A stretch of DNA of 64,000 nucleotides from Pontixanthobacter rizhaonensis (lineage in GTDB: Bacteria > Pseudomonadota > Alphaproteobacteria > Sphingomonadales > Sphingomonadaceae): positions 1 to 64,000 of the forward strand of contig NZ_JABCRE010000004.1 of assembly GCF_012972675.1 (NCBI RefSeq). The letters run 5' to 3'. Every line of letters begins with the position of its first letter. Positions within the stretch are counted from its first letter, which is position 1. The position numbers and the translations under genes are program-made. The notes under the pieces are model-generated. The model made no database searches, was not told the origin of the DNA, and was given only the letters and a program-made list of their open reading frames with translations. Shown piece by piece: positions 8,674 through 17,010 of this stretch.

Positions 8674-8964
8674 ATGGAAATCAAATCCATTAGGCACAAA
8701 GGCCTGCGCCGCTTCTTCGAAACTGGCAATGCTAAGGGCTTAGTGGGTGATGTCGCCAGGCTGCGCAAGATGCTTGCCTTTATCGATGCCGCTGAAAGTA
8801 TGGATGAGCTGTTCGTACCACCAAACTTCGGCCTCCACGAACTTACTGCAGACCGGAAAGGCACTTGGTCTATGACTGTAATACGCAACTGGCGCTTGAC
8901 CTTCAAAGTGAATGAAGAAGGCGCGCTGGTCGATATGGATCTGGAGGATTATCATGGCGCTTAA
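8674..8964 (+). CDS. higB: HigB toxin, RelE/ParE-superfamily mRNA interferase
   Basis: The 96-residue protein has the full HigB pattern: IKSIRHKGLRRFF at the N-terminus, LRKMLAFIDAAESMDEL, VPPNFGLHEL, and the core WSMTVIRNWRLTFK with C-terminal DLEDYHGA. HigB toxins are ribosome-dependent mRNA endonucleases held in check by HigA. The toxin-before-antitoxin order is characteristic of hig loci. Its stop (TAA 8962-8964) overlaps higA by 11 bases. No strong ribosome site precedes the ATG. It sits inside the tRNA-bounded island and may stabilise it. Confidence 0.93.
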   Translation: MEIKSIRHKGLRRFFETGNAKGLVGDVARLRKMLAFIDAAESMDELFVPPNFGLHELTADRKGTWSMTVIRNWRLTFKVNEEGALVDMDLEDYHGA

Positions 8965-9256
8965 AACGCACTCGTCGCTTGCCATCCATGTCGGTGACTG
9001 GCTCAAGAGCGAAATTGTCGAGCCTGTCGGCGTCAGCGTGACTGATCTTGCGACACACTTCGGTGTCTCGCGGCAGGCGCTGAGCACGCTGCTTAATGGC
9101 AATGCCAGCCTCTCTGCTGATATGGCGATCCGCTTTGAGAAGGCCTTCGGGATCAAGGCCGATACTCTGCTGCGGATGCAGACAGCCTATGAGCTCGCAC
9201 AAGCGCGGGCGCATGAGGACGATATCAAGGTCGGGAAGTTTGCAGAGGCAGCTTGA
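8954..9256 (+). CDS. higA: HigA antitoxin, XRE-family DNA-binding protein
   Basis: The 100-residue protein starts at MALKTHSSLAIH, within the end of higB and behind GGAGG. It has a helix-turn-helix (VTDLATHFGVSRQALSTLLN) followed by the helical HigA tail (MAIRFEKAFGIKADTLLRMQ). HigA binds HigB and represses the shared promoter. Length and order are typical. A longer in-frame start at 8912 lies within higB and is unlikely. Confidence 0.93.
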   Translation: MALKTHSSLAIHVGDWLKSEIVEPVGVSVTDLATHFGVSRQALSTLLNGNASLSADMAIRFEKAFGIKADTLLRMQTAYELAQARAHEDDIKVGKFAEAA

Positions 9257-9574
9257 CGGCTGCCGACCTGCGTCTGGAAACTGCCGACCGGAAAGCCACC
9301 GAACTTTAGAACCAGGTAGATACCCGCCCGTAAATTGCGCGGCAGAAACTGGGCCGGAAGCTGACAGTCCGGTATTGGCTCCAGCAGCATTGAAAGCCGC
9401 CCTTCGGCAACAGATGATTGACGATGTGGGCGCCGGCCCTTCATCTATAAAGAATCTGAAATTCCACTGCGCCAAGAGAGCCAAATATGCGATCACAATT
9501 GATTGCTTGTGATTGTTTATGCCCTATTGTAGCGCGATAGACATCATCGAGCATGTTCACGGGGGAGAAGGTCA
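9257..9574. other. Intergenic region between higA and the first GH106 gene
   Basis: There is no convincing gene; frames on either strand have no recognisable family pattern. The right third holds an operator-like palindrome (9492-9513), AT-rich bases suitable for a promoter and the GH106 ribosome site (GGGGGAGAAGG, 9561-9571). Confidence 0.5.
9492..9513. promoter_or_regulatory. Operator-like palindrome upstream of the first GH106 gene
   Basis: Seven-base perfect arms ATCACAA and TTGTGAT flank an eight-base spacer (22 bases in total), 61 bases before the GTG start. The size and spacing suit a dimeric regulator (for example LacI, GntR or CRP type). The regulator is not encoded nearby, so the assignment is inference from symmetry. 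Confidence 0.45.
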
Positions 9575-12500
9575 GTGAACTTTGACATCGCAAATTGGAG
9601 CTTCGGTCTCAAAGCAGGATTTATCCAGCTCGCACTGGCGATTGCCGGCGCTACAGCCACTACAAACGCATTTGCGAACCCGTCGATCCAAGAGCTAAAA
9701 GCGGAGTTCCAGTCCCCTCCGCCCGATGCCCGTCCGTGGACATGGTTTCACGTGATGAGCGGCAATATGAGCCGCGAGGGCATTACCAAAGATCTAGAGG
9801 CAATGGCCGATGCAGGGGTCGGCGGCATCGTGCTGTTTCACGTTACTCAGGGCATTCCGCATGGGACGGTGCGTTTCAACTCGCCCGAGCATCTGGACCT
9901 GATCGCGCATGTCGCGGCAGAGTGTGAACGGCTGGGCCTGCTGTTTAATTTTCACAACGCGGACGGCTGGTCATCCAGCGGCGGGCCGTGGATTACACCC
10001 GAGCAATCTATGAAGCGGATTGTCTGGAGCGAAACGATCGTCGAGGGCGGTCCCGTGAATGTGCAGCTGCAGCAGCCAGTATCACGTGCAGGATTGTACG
10101 AAGATGTGGCGGTAATTGCCTATCCGGCCCTCGCAACTGAGAAGCTTGATGCAAAATTGAGCCCTACCATCTCTGCGTCTGATCCAGCATTTTCAGTCGA
10201 TCTGGTCACTGACGGTAATCGCGAAACCCAAGCCATTCTGCCTGCCAGCGAAGAACAGCCGGGCTGGGTGAAATTCGCCTACGACAAAGCCGTCACAGTC
10301 CGAAGCCTGCTGCTGGAAAACTCCCCGAGCAGAGGGCTCGCGGCGAGCCTCGAAAAATCGGATGACGGAGTGACGTGGGAGAATGTGAAGGCTTTCAAAA
10401 CGCGCCGTATCGGCAAGTTTGAATGGATGGTCGATGATGCATTTGCCCCTGCCACAGCGCGCTATTTCCGAGTCACCACCCCGGCGGAGATCGAGTTTGG
10501 CGAGCTTACATTGTCGGCGGTTCCGCGTATTCCCGATGTGACCTTGCACACCAGCATGGCGCAGGGTTCCGGCACGCAATTGCCCGACAAGCTGGATAGC
10601 GCGTCCGAAGCGCTTATCGATCCGGCGCAGATCATCGACCTTTCGGCTTCTCTGGATGATACGGGCAAGCTGAATGCCACTCTCCCCTCTGGCGATTGGA
10701 CGGTCTTGCGCTTCGGTTACACCTCAACCGGCGCGACCAATGTCATTGCGTCCCCCGAAGGGACTGGTTTCGAAGTCGACAAATTCGCGCCTGCCGCTTT
10801 CAAAGCGCATTATGACGGCTTTATCGGGCCAGTGCTCGACCGCGCGAGAGCTGTCGCGCCCAACGCGACAAACGGTGTGATGATCGACAGCTACGAGGTC
10901 GGCGGCCAGAATTGGACTGCTGGGTACGAAGAGCTTTTTGCAGAAAAGTTCGGTCAATCAATTGTTCCATGGTTACCCATCTATACCGGGCGGCTTGTCT
11001 CCAGCGCGAAGGACACCCGGGACATGTTGGCTGAAATACGCTCCTTCAATGCTGATCTGATCCGCAACAATTATTACGGCGTGTTTGCCGACATGATGGA
11101 AAGCCAAGGCTTGGAAAGCTACGTCCAGCCCTATGGCATGGGGCCGTATGACGACGTTGATATCGGTTCCACCGCATCGGTCCCCACCGGCGAATTCTGG
11201 ATGGGTCGCGAGGTCGCGCAGCTTAACGATGCAGTCTCTGCTGGCCGGCTTTACGGAAAGAAAATGATCGCCGCCGAAGCCTTCACGGCGTTCGAATCCA
11301 TCAATTGGCATTTCTCGCCTGCGCTTGCGAAGAAATGGGGGGATAGGGCGTGGGTCAACGGGATCAACCAGTTCATGTTTCACCGCTTCGCGCATCAGGC
11401 CAACACCCATGTCATGCCGGGCATGACCATGAACCGCTATGGCTCGCATTTTGACCGCACCCAACCGTGGTGGGATCAGGGCGGCAAGGCGTGGTTCGAA
11501 TATATGGCGCGGGGGCACTACTTGCTGCGTCAAGGCGTGCCGGTGGTCGATATTGCCCTTTATGTAGGCGCAGACAGCCCTGTTGGATGCCCTGAGAAGA
11601 ACAGCATGACAGATCGTCTTCCCAAAGGCGTAGAATTCGATTGCCTCAACGAAGAGACGCTGCTGAAGCGCTCGCAATTTGTTGATGGCAAACTCGTTGT
11701 ACCAACCGGACAAAGCTACGGGATGATCTGGTGGCCGCAAAATCGTTTCCCCAGCGACGCAGCGCTTGCCCGGATGGAGGAAGCCCGCGCAGCGGGGGTC
11801 GCAGTTGCGCTAGCCCATCAAGGTGATGACGCCAAACATGTCTTTGCTCAGCAAGGGCTGTCTCCTAGGATCACTTCCGATTATGCACTTCCCTTGTTCA
11901 CTCAGCGGCGCGTGGGTGGAACGGATTTCTTCTTCCTTCTTAATTTGGGCGAGGAGGACCAGTATTACGACTTAGCCTTTGCTGCGCGCGGACATGCTCC
12001 CGAATTGTGGGACCCCGTGACGGGCACCACCCGTCCAATGGCCTCACAGTTGCAAACGAACGGCACGACTGCGGTGACCATCAGGCTTATGGCTGGCGAA
12101 TCCGCCTTCCTCGCATTCGACCCCAAATACACCTTCAAGCAACCGGTGCCGGTAACGCGGTTCCGTGCGCAAGACCTTACCGGGCCATGGGCGATTGCAT
12201 TCGATCCGCTCTACAGCGGAAAGGCCACGATCAAGACCGACACATTGTTCGATCTTCGCACGTCCGAGGATCCCGAGATCAAGCACTTTTCGGGCAAGGC
12301 GACATATCGCCACACATTCAACTGGTCAGGCAAAATGACCGAGGGCGAGCGCATCCTGCTCGATCTCGGACAGGTCGAGGTAACTGCCAGTGTTAAATTG
12401 AACGGCCGCGATATCGGCACCGTGTGGACGTCACCCAACCAGCTGGACATTACAGCGGCCGTCATGCGCGGCGAAAACACGCTTGAAATTGAGGTTGCCA

Positions 12501-12793
12501 ATCTCTGGGTGAACCGCCTGATTGGGGATGAAATGCTCGAAGATACGAGTGGTTTTGTGAAGGCTGAACGCTGGCCTAAGAACACCATGGTCAAATGGTA
12601 TAGCGACAATCAACCTCTGCCCCCCGGCTCGCGGAGAACCTTTACCACTCAGGACTTTTTTGCCGCAGATGATCCACTCGTGCCCTCGGGCTTGATCGGC
12701 CCGGTGCAATTGATCCGTGAAAGATCGCACGGGCAGTCAAATGCGAACGCCGCCGACGAGGCATTGGAAGCCCCTGTTCGTATTGCAGATTAG
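9575..12793 (+). CDS. Secreted GH106 glycoside hydrolase (alpha-L-rhamnosidase family)
   Basis: The 1072-residue protein starts at GTG behind GGGGGAGAAGG and has a cleavable-type signal peptide (LALAIAGATATTNAFA). The N-terminal part matches family 106: WTWFHVMSGNMSREGITKDL, then FNFHNADGWSSSGGPWITPE. A central region (MIDSYEVGGQNWTAGYEEL; AEAFTAFESINWHFSP) carries candidate catalytic glutamates, and a C-terminal beta-sandwich resembles the sugar-binding domain of GH2 (FSGKATYRHTFNW, LDLGQVEVTASVKLNGRDIG). GH106 enzymes release L-rhamnose from plant or algal polysaccharides such as rhamnogalacturonan. It lies inside the tRNA-Leu island and converges on a second GH106 gene. No rhamnose uptake or catabolic genes are in the window. 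Confidence 0.9.
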   Translation: MNFDIANWSFGLKAGFIQLALAIAGATATTNAFANPSIQELKAEFQSPPPDARPWTWFHVMSGNMSREGITKDLEAMADAGVGGIVLFHVTQGIPHGTVRFNSPEHLDLIAHVAAECERLGLLFNFHNADGWSSSGGPWITPEQSMKRIVWSETIVEGGPVNVQLQQPVSRAGLYEDVAVIAYPALATEKLDAKLSPTISASDPAFSVDLVTDGNRETQAILPASEEQPGWVKFAYDKAVTVRSLLLENSPSRGLAASLEKSDDGVTWENVKAFKTRRIGKFEWMVDDAFAPATARYFRVTTPAEIEFGELTLSAVPRIPDVTLHTSMAQGSGTQLPDKLDSASEALIDPAQIIDLSASLDDTGKLNATLPSGDWTVLRFGYTSTGATNVIASPEGTGFEVDKFAPAAFKAHYDGFIGPVLDRARAVAPNATNGVMIDSYEVGGQNWTAGYEELFAEKFGQSIVPWLPIYTGRLVSSAKDTRDMLAEIRSFNADLIRNNYYGVFADMMESQGLESYVQPYGMGPYDDVDIGSTASVPTGEFWMGREVAQLNDAVSAGRLYGKKMIAAEAFTAFESINWHFSPALAKKWGDRAWVNGINQFMFHRFAHQANTHVMPGMTMNRYGSHFDRTQPWWDQGGKAWFEYMARGHYLLRQGVPVVDIALYVGADSPVGCPEKNSMTDRLPKGVEFDCLNEETLLKRSQFVDGKLVVPTGQSYGMIWWPQNRFPSDAALARMEEARAAGVAVALAHQGDDAKHVFAQQGLSPRITSDYALPLFTQRRVGGTDFFFLLNLGEEDQYYDLAFAARGHAPELWDPVTGTTRPMASQLQTNGTTAVTIRLMAGESAFLAFDPKYTFKQPVPVTRFRAQDLTGPWAIAFDPLYSGKATIKTDTLFDLRTSEDPEIKHFSGKATYRHTFNWSGKMTEGERILLDLGQVEVTASVKLNGRDIGTVWTSPNQLDITAAVMRGENTLEIEVANLWVNRLIGDEMLEDTSGFVKAERWPKNTMVKWYSDNQPLPPGSRRTFTTQDFFAADDPLVPSGLIGPVQLIRERSHGQSNANAADEALEAPVRIAD

Positions 12794-13200
12794 CCAATCC
12801 GGCGCGACCGCTTTCGGGCACTAAGAACTTGGGTGGGAAAGCGAGTTCCGGCTCGCAAAAGCGAGTAGTCGACGACGTGGTCTGAGCCCCTAGATTTCCT
12901 CCAATGATAAGTAGAGTCCGGCCCTGACAAGGAGACGGACGAATGAAGCGGAGCAGGTTCAGCGAAGAGCAGATCATCGCTGTGTTGAAGGAGCGAAGCA
13001 TCGAGTGGCACTACCTCGCGCCGGGCATCAAAACGGCCCAAGGCGATACTCGTAGATGGTAGAAACTTCGGGCTTAGACGATTCCGTCAGGCCTGATAGG
13101 GCCGGTTCGGATCATCACCGAAGTTTCGCCCCGCGAGGGCAATACAGCCGGAGCCGAATAGTATTACTATCCCTGCATGATCAGATGGTTGCGGAGCGCT
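12794..13200. other. Intergenic region with IS remnant between the convergent GH106 genes
   Basis: This 407-base gap holds a degenerate IS3-type remnant (from about 12883) and otherwise no gene. From 13063 to the end of the second GH106 gene I see nothing recognisable, and no right-hand inverted repeat of the element. Confidence 0.55.
12883..13062 (+). mobile_element. IS3-family remnant with internal deletion
   Basis: TGAGCCCC at 12883, followed by the leader and GGAGACGGACG ribosome site, looks like the left end of an IS3-type element. The ATG at 12943 opens the usual OrfA start MKRSRFSEEQIIAVLKE, but after about 17 residues the frame jumps to RSIEWHYLAPGIKTAQ, which resembles the WHYIAPGKP segment near the end of the OrfB integrase core. 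The frame stops at 13062 (39 residues). So most of OrfA and OrfB was deleted and the ends joined in frame. There is no transposase activity. Confidence 0.65.
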
Positions 13201-16200
13201 TCACGGGATCGCTGGTCTTTCAATTATGACGGGGCCTAGCAATCCGCCTGGGAGCAACGCAGAATTGGCGTCATAATGATCGAGCACGGTTACAGTTTGG
13301 CGCGGCTGCGAGGTATCGCGAAGGTCACCAATGATGCGGTTGGCCCATGTATTGATGACATCGATCTCCAGTTCATTGCGGCCAGACTTGATCGCAAAAG
13401 ACAAGTCCACTTCCCAGGGATGAGACCACACAGTTGCCCCTGCTTCACCGTTCAGGCGAACAATGGCGAGGTCGCGCACCTTACCCAGTTTCAAGTAAAC
13501 CTCGTCCCCATCCTTTCCGTCGTATTCGAACGAAATTTTGTAGGTCGCTTTCCCGCTATGGTAACGCACTGCGTCCTCAGAATGCGCTGCCCAATCGACA
13601 AGAGTTTCAAAGGTTTTCAACATCGGACCCGTTCGTTCGTTGTGGAATTCAACTGACCATGGCCCGTCAAGCGTGAGCAGCGTGGACCTCATCTGGGCCG
13701 CAACATAGTCTCGAAGGTCACTATTTCTGACATCGGTGAAAGCCACAAATACGGATTGGTGTTCGGCAAGGCTAATTTCACCGACAGAGCCATCCGTGCC
13801 CGGATCGGGCAAAGCAAAACGGCGTCCGGTGACTGGATCCCACAGTTCGGCATATTTGCGGATCGATCGAAATCGCGGGCTGATCGTAGCCGGCTCGTCA
13901 AGCTGGTTCGAAACGAAATATATATCCTCGCTAAGTGTGCGGCGATGGTTCCACATTATGTTTTTGCTATCGATGCCGGATATATCGGGTGTCCGCCCCA
14001 GGCTTCTCAAAGCGGCTTCGAGATCGTCTCCGCAAAAGATTTTGCCCCGGCCATACGAAACCATCCGAGACGCGCTGCCCTGACATTCACCCCACATGCT
14101 TTGAGCGAGTGATTGCACTTCTGCATCGGCAAGTCCGAAATCCTTCATGCTTGGCGATCGGACCGGGCGCTGGCCAAAGACAGCCGCTCCCGCTTTCACC
14201 ATTTCCGAAAGACGACGGAGCAATTCGGGCCGCATCGTATTCTGCGGCGGAAGCACCAGCAAAGCGTATCGCCCGCCGTCGGCGCGAACCAAATCGCCAC
14301 CACCAACGTCCAGCAAACTCTGGATCGCCTCACCGTTCACAAAATCATAGTCATAGCCGGGGGGCAGCGCCGGCTCGACGATACCGATCATCTTGGGCAC
14401 ATCTTCGCCAATGAAATAGGCAATATCAGCAACATTGTGGCCCTGCTGCAGAACACCGTGCTGGCGCTTCAAATAGTCAAACCACGATGCCGATTCCCCA
14501 AACCAGGTGTTGTTGCGATTGAATTCGGTCCCGAACCAGGCATTGACACCTGGCAACTCATCGCGCGGCTGATGGATATACACATGCATCACGAAGTGGT
14601 TGATGCCCTCCGCCGCGGCCCGGTCTCCCACTTTTCTGAGTGACCACGGCGCAAGCGACCAGGCAGCAGTGCGATTATTCGTGAATGCTTCGGCTGAAAT
14701 CCGCTGCTTTCCGTAAACGTGTCCGGTAGAGGCTGCGGCCCGGATTTCTATATCGCCGCGTCCTTCGGGATTGACCCAGAATTCGGCCGCGACCTCATCG
14801 GATTGCCCGCCATATTGCATGAACTCGCCGGGAAAGCCCCAATGACCGTAATTTTCGATCCATAGTTTCAGACCATTTTCCCGCGCCTTTTTCTGTAGCC
14901 CGCCGACATATTCATAGGCAATCATGTCCGCGACCAAGCGGCGCATATCCCAGAGAAAGCGTTCCGATTTGTCGCGCGTTTCCACCACCCGCCCTGTCAG
15001 CACTGGAAGCCATGGCACCGGGTCATAGCCATACGCGTCGAGGAACCGTTTGCGATAGCCATCGGTCCAGTTCTGTGCGCCTTGCTCGTAGCTGTCAGCT
15101 ACTACTGTCCTGAAGGATTTTCTGCGTTCCGGCGGCAAGCGCCGCAGTACTTCTCCGACATAGGCGTCAAAATGGCTTTCGACATGGTTCCTGTTCATCT
15201 TGTCGATTTCGAGGCCGGTCGCAGCCGGGGAGGACGGCCCGTTCTTGACGTTAGTGGGAGCCAGACCAAACTGGGCAATCACCCAGTTCCCTCTTGGCGC
15301 ATCCCACGAAAGTGTCCCATCGCCTGCGACAAAAGCGCTTATGTCGCGGACTTCTCCAACCGAAACCGCAAGCGATGGATCGTCAAGTGGCACCGGATCG
15401 TCCCACATATATGCATCCCAAAGCGGCTTCGGAGTCTGCCACAGCTTGCCCAGCTGTTTTTCGTTCTGCCGTTCGACACGTCCGGCTCCGGTGAGCCGGA
15501 TTTCTGCCAGAGGAACCGACGGTCGGCCCTGCAGAGACGTGATGGTCAATCGGAATTCCCGGGCAGTCGCCGGGGGAAATGTAATGGTGACCGGTCCGTC
15601 ATTTCTGGGCCCAAGTTGCGGGCGGATCACCCTCCGATCAACCTCGAAGTCGGCAACTTTGCGGAATGTGCCCTCTTCGCCGGCCTCCAGCGATATTTGC
15701 GCGAACATGGTTTGTGCAGCTGGAAATATTTCGATCGCCCGGATCGTCTCCGGCTCATTGGTGCGCAAGACGATCTCTGCAGGGTCGCCGCCGGTTCCGT
15801 TCTCTGCGGGAATCGAAGTGACGCTATCAAGGTTGCCATCGAACAGAGATGACAGATCGCCACTTGAAAGATTCGAACGGATGGCATCCCAATCCAGGGC
15901 GATCGCGTGCCCGTCAAACGCCGGCGCAGGAAAAGCGAGTGTCGCAATGGGCTGAAATGATGTGGTCGGTTGCTCGAGAGTAGTCGTTATCCGCCTTCCG
16001 CCTTCAACATTCATCGACCGCGAAGTGACAAAGCGCATCGACTGCTCGGGCTTGACCCATGGCCCGCCAGACTGGCTCCAGCCGGGCGAATTGAACAAAC
16101 CTACATCCACACCGATGCGTTGCCCCTCCTCAATGGCGAAAGTAACCATCTCCCACCAATCCGGGGAGAGGGACGCTATCGGCCCGCGGTTGCTCTTGTT

Positions 16201-16491
16201 TACGTCAACATTGCCGATCAACGCTTCTCCGATACCCACCCGCTTCATCGCTTCGAGATCTTTGGTGATCCCGTCGCGGGAGATGTCATCGCTTACCCAG
16301 TACCAATAGGTGGAGGGTTTGGCGGTGCCTGGCGGGTCTACAAAGGCCAAGGACGCAGGTCCCGCAGGCGCCTCGGCCAGCGGCGTTTCATAGGAGGGAT
16401 TTAGTGATGCTGTACAACCACCAGCGATCGCAGCCGCAACGGTACAAAACGTCAATCCAAGTGTTCTACGATACGAAAAAAGTCTCATCAT
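13201..16491 (-). CDS. GH106 glycoside hydrolase (alpha-L-rhamnosidase family), lipoprotein
   Basis: The 1096-residue protein opens MMRLFSYRR with a lipoprotein-type leader (AAAIAGGC) and is likely anchored to a membrane. It has the GH106 layout seen in its neighbour: YWYWVSDDISRDGITKDLEA, FNSPGWSQSGGPWVKPEQ, VVADSYEQGAQNWTDGY, SAEAFTNNRTAAWS, and a C-terminal galactose-binding-like sandwich (YHSGKATYKISFEYDG, LGKVRDLAIVRLNGE). The two proteins share architecture but differ widely, so they are not a recent duplication and may act on different linkages or at different locations (soluble versus anchored). The starts at 16491 and 16488 are equivalent. It is transcribed toward the other GH106 gene within the island. 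Confidence 0.9.
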   Translation of the reverse strand: MMRLFSYRRTLGLTFCTVAAAIAGGCTASLNPSYETPLAEAPAGPASLAFVDPPGTAKPSTYWYWVSDDISRDGITKDLEAMKRVGIGEALIGNVDVNKSNRGPIASLSPDWWEMVTFAIEEGQRIGVDVGLFNSPGWSQSGGPWVKPEQSMRFVTSRSMNVEGGRRITTTLEQPTTSFQPIATLAFPAPAFDGHAIALDWDAIRSNLSSGDLSSLFDGNLDSVTSIPAENGTGGDPAEIVLRTNEPETIRAIEIFPAAQTMFAQISLEAGEEGTFRKVADFEVDRRVIRPQLGPRNDGPVTITFPPATAREFRLTITSLQGRPSVPLAEIRLTGAGRVERQNEKQLGKLWQTPKPLWDAYMWDDPVPLDDPSLAVSVGEVRDISAFVAGDGTLSWDAPRGNWVIAQFGLAPTNVKNGPSSPAATGLEIDKMNRNHVESHFDAYVGEVLRRLPPERRKSFRTVVADSYEQGAQNWTDGYRKRFLDAYGYDPVPWLPVLTGRVVETRDKSERFLWDMRRLVADMIAYEYVGGLQKKARENGLKLWIENYGHWGFPGEFMQYGGQSDEVAAEFWVNPEGRGDIEIRAAASTGHVYGKQRISAEAFTNNRTAAWSLAPWSLRKVGDRAAAEGINHFVMHVYIHQPRDELPGVNAWFGTEFNRNNTWFGESASWFDYLKRQHGVLQQGHNVADIAYFIGEDVPKMIGIVEPALPPGYDYDFVNGEAIQSLLDVGGGDLVRADGGRYALLVLPPQNTMRPELLRRLSEMVKAGAAVFGQRPVRSPSMKDFGLADAEVQSLAQSMWGECQGSASRMVSYGRGKIFCGDDLEAALRSLGRTPDISGIDSKNIMWNHRRTLSEDIYFVSNQLDEPATISPRFRSIRKYAELWDPVTGRRFALPDPGTDGSVGEISLAEHQSVFVAFTDVRNSDLRDYVAAQMRSTLLTLDGPWSVEFHNERTGPMLKTFETLVDWAAHSEDAVRYHSGKATYKISFEYDGKDGDEVYLKLGKVRDLAIVRLNGEAGATVWSHPWEVDLSFAIKSGRNELEIDVINTWANRIIGDLRDTSQPRQTVTVLDHYDANSALLPGGLLGPVIIERPAIP

Positions 16492-17010
16492 TATCCGAAT
16501 GCCGCAATCGTTGATATATGCTTACATTCAGACAGTCTGGCAGACCAGCCTTAAACCTTGCCAGCCAGATTGGTTTCTTTTCTGACCCATTTTATCTTGG
16601 AGGTCTCAAGGCCGTCGCATTCCCGACCCCGACACCACAAATCTCAGTGACCTCCGCTCTAGTATCCGTTTCCACCCATCTCAGAGACGGGGTCGTCCCC
16701 TAAATACGGTCATTAGAGGCTCGAAGCTCCCTCAGTTCGCGCGCGGCAAAAATACTATTTTATATCAGATGGTTAAGAATTTGAGCCAAGGGCGAGCGGG
16801 CCTAATTGCGGGCCTTTTTACAAAGGCGCTCAGATTTACACTGTAGGAACAGGGGGTTACTTCACCAGTGCGATGCTTCTTCTGGGCACCATTTGTTTTC
16901 AAGATCTTTCTCCTTCAATATCTGGCTATGGTTGGTTCCTGAGAACACCGTACTGCGCGAGAGTTTTTGCAGGGTGCGTGGCACAGCGGTTTGGTGGTAG
17001 GGCGCAAGGC
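16492..17010. other. Gene-poor right end of the island, attR and monooxygenase leader
   Basis: These 519 bases contain no convincing gene. They include the GH106 promoter side, an AT-rich stretch (CAAAAATACTATTTTATATC near 16747), a duplicated GCGGGCCT ending in a T run near 16800-16820 that may be a terminator remnant, and the attachment repeat at 16878-16893. Frames that run through attR into the monooxygenase gene are chance extensions. Confidence 0.5.
16878..16893 (+). repeat. Right attachment-site repeat (attR)
   Basis: TCTTCTGGGCACCATT matches the tRNA-Leu 3' end at 8328-8343 over 16 bases in the same orientation. The rest of a tRNA is absent, so this is the displaced copy of the target. 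Confidence 0.75.

Larger units (their letters stand above)
8328..16893. mobile_element. tRNA-Leu-associated genomic island (integrase not found)
   Basis: The last bases of tRNA-Leu plus two, TCTTCTGGGCACCATT (8328-8343), recur exactly at 16878-16893, the expected result of site-specific integration into a tRNA 3' end. Between the copies lie higBA, two GH106 glycosidase genes, an IS3-type remnant and long gene-poor stretches, all accessory in character. Both sides outside look like ordinary chromosome. No tyrosine recombinase gene or recognisable fragment is present, so the island is probably no longer self-mobile or was moved in trans. Confidence 0.75.

Noticed and set aside
8903-9496. Minus-strand frame of 197 codons across higA and the following gap
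   Set aside because: It overlaps two genes of the toxin-antitoxin pair, has no recognisable domain, and half of it is antisense to higA.
10973-11740. Minus-strand frame of 255 codons inside the first GH106 gene
   Set aside because: Fully antisense to a well-supported glycosidase gene and without protein-family features.
15082-15955. Plus-strand frames of about 250 codons inside the second GH106 gene
   Set aside because: Two overlapping frames, both antisense to conserved GH106 sequence, which shows the frames are open because of codon bias only.
16800-16820. GCGGGCCT repeats near attR and again near 8509 as a second island repeat
   Set aside because: Eight bases are too short to separate from chance in GC-rich DNA; probably terminator-like sequence.
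16878-16893. Partial tRNA gene at the right end of the island
   Set aside because: Only the 3' 16 bases match; there is no D-arm, anticodon arm or 5' acceptor strand upstream, so it is an attachment scar.
16873-17010. N-terminal extension of the FAD monooxygenase through the attR repeat
   Set aside because: The FAD motif must lie at the N-terminus (MKIVIAGAGIGG); the extension encodes no conserved residues and crosses the island boundary.
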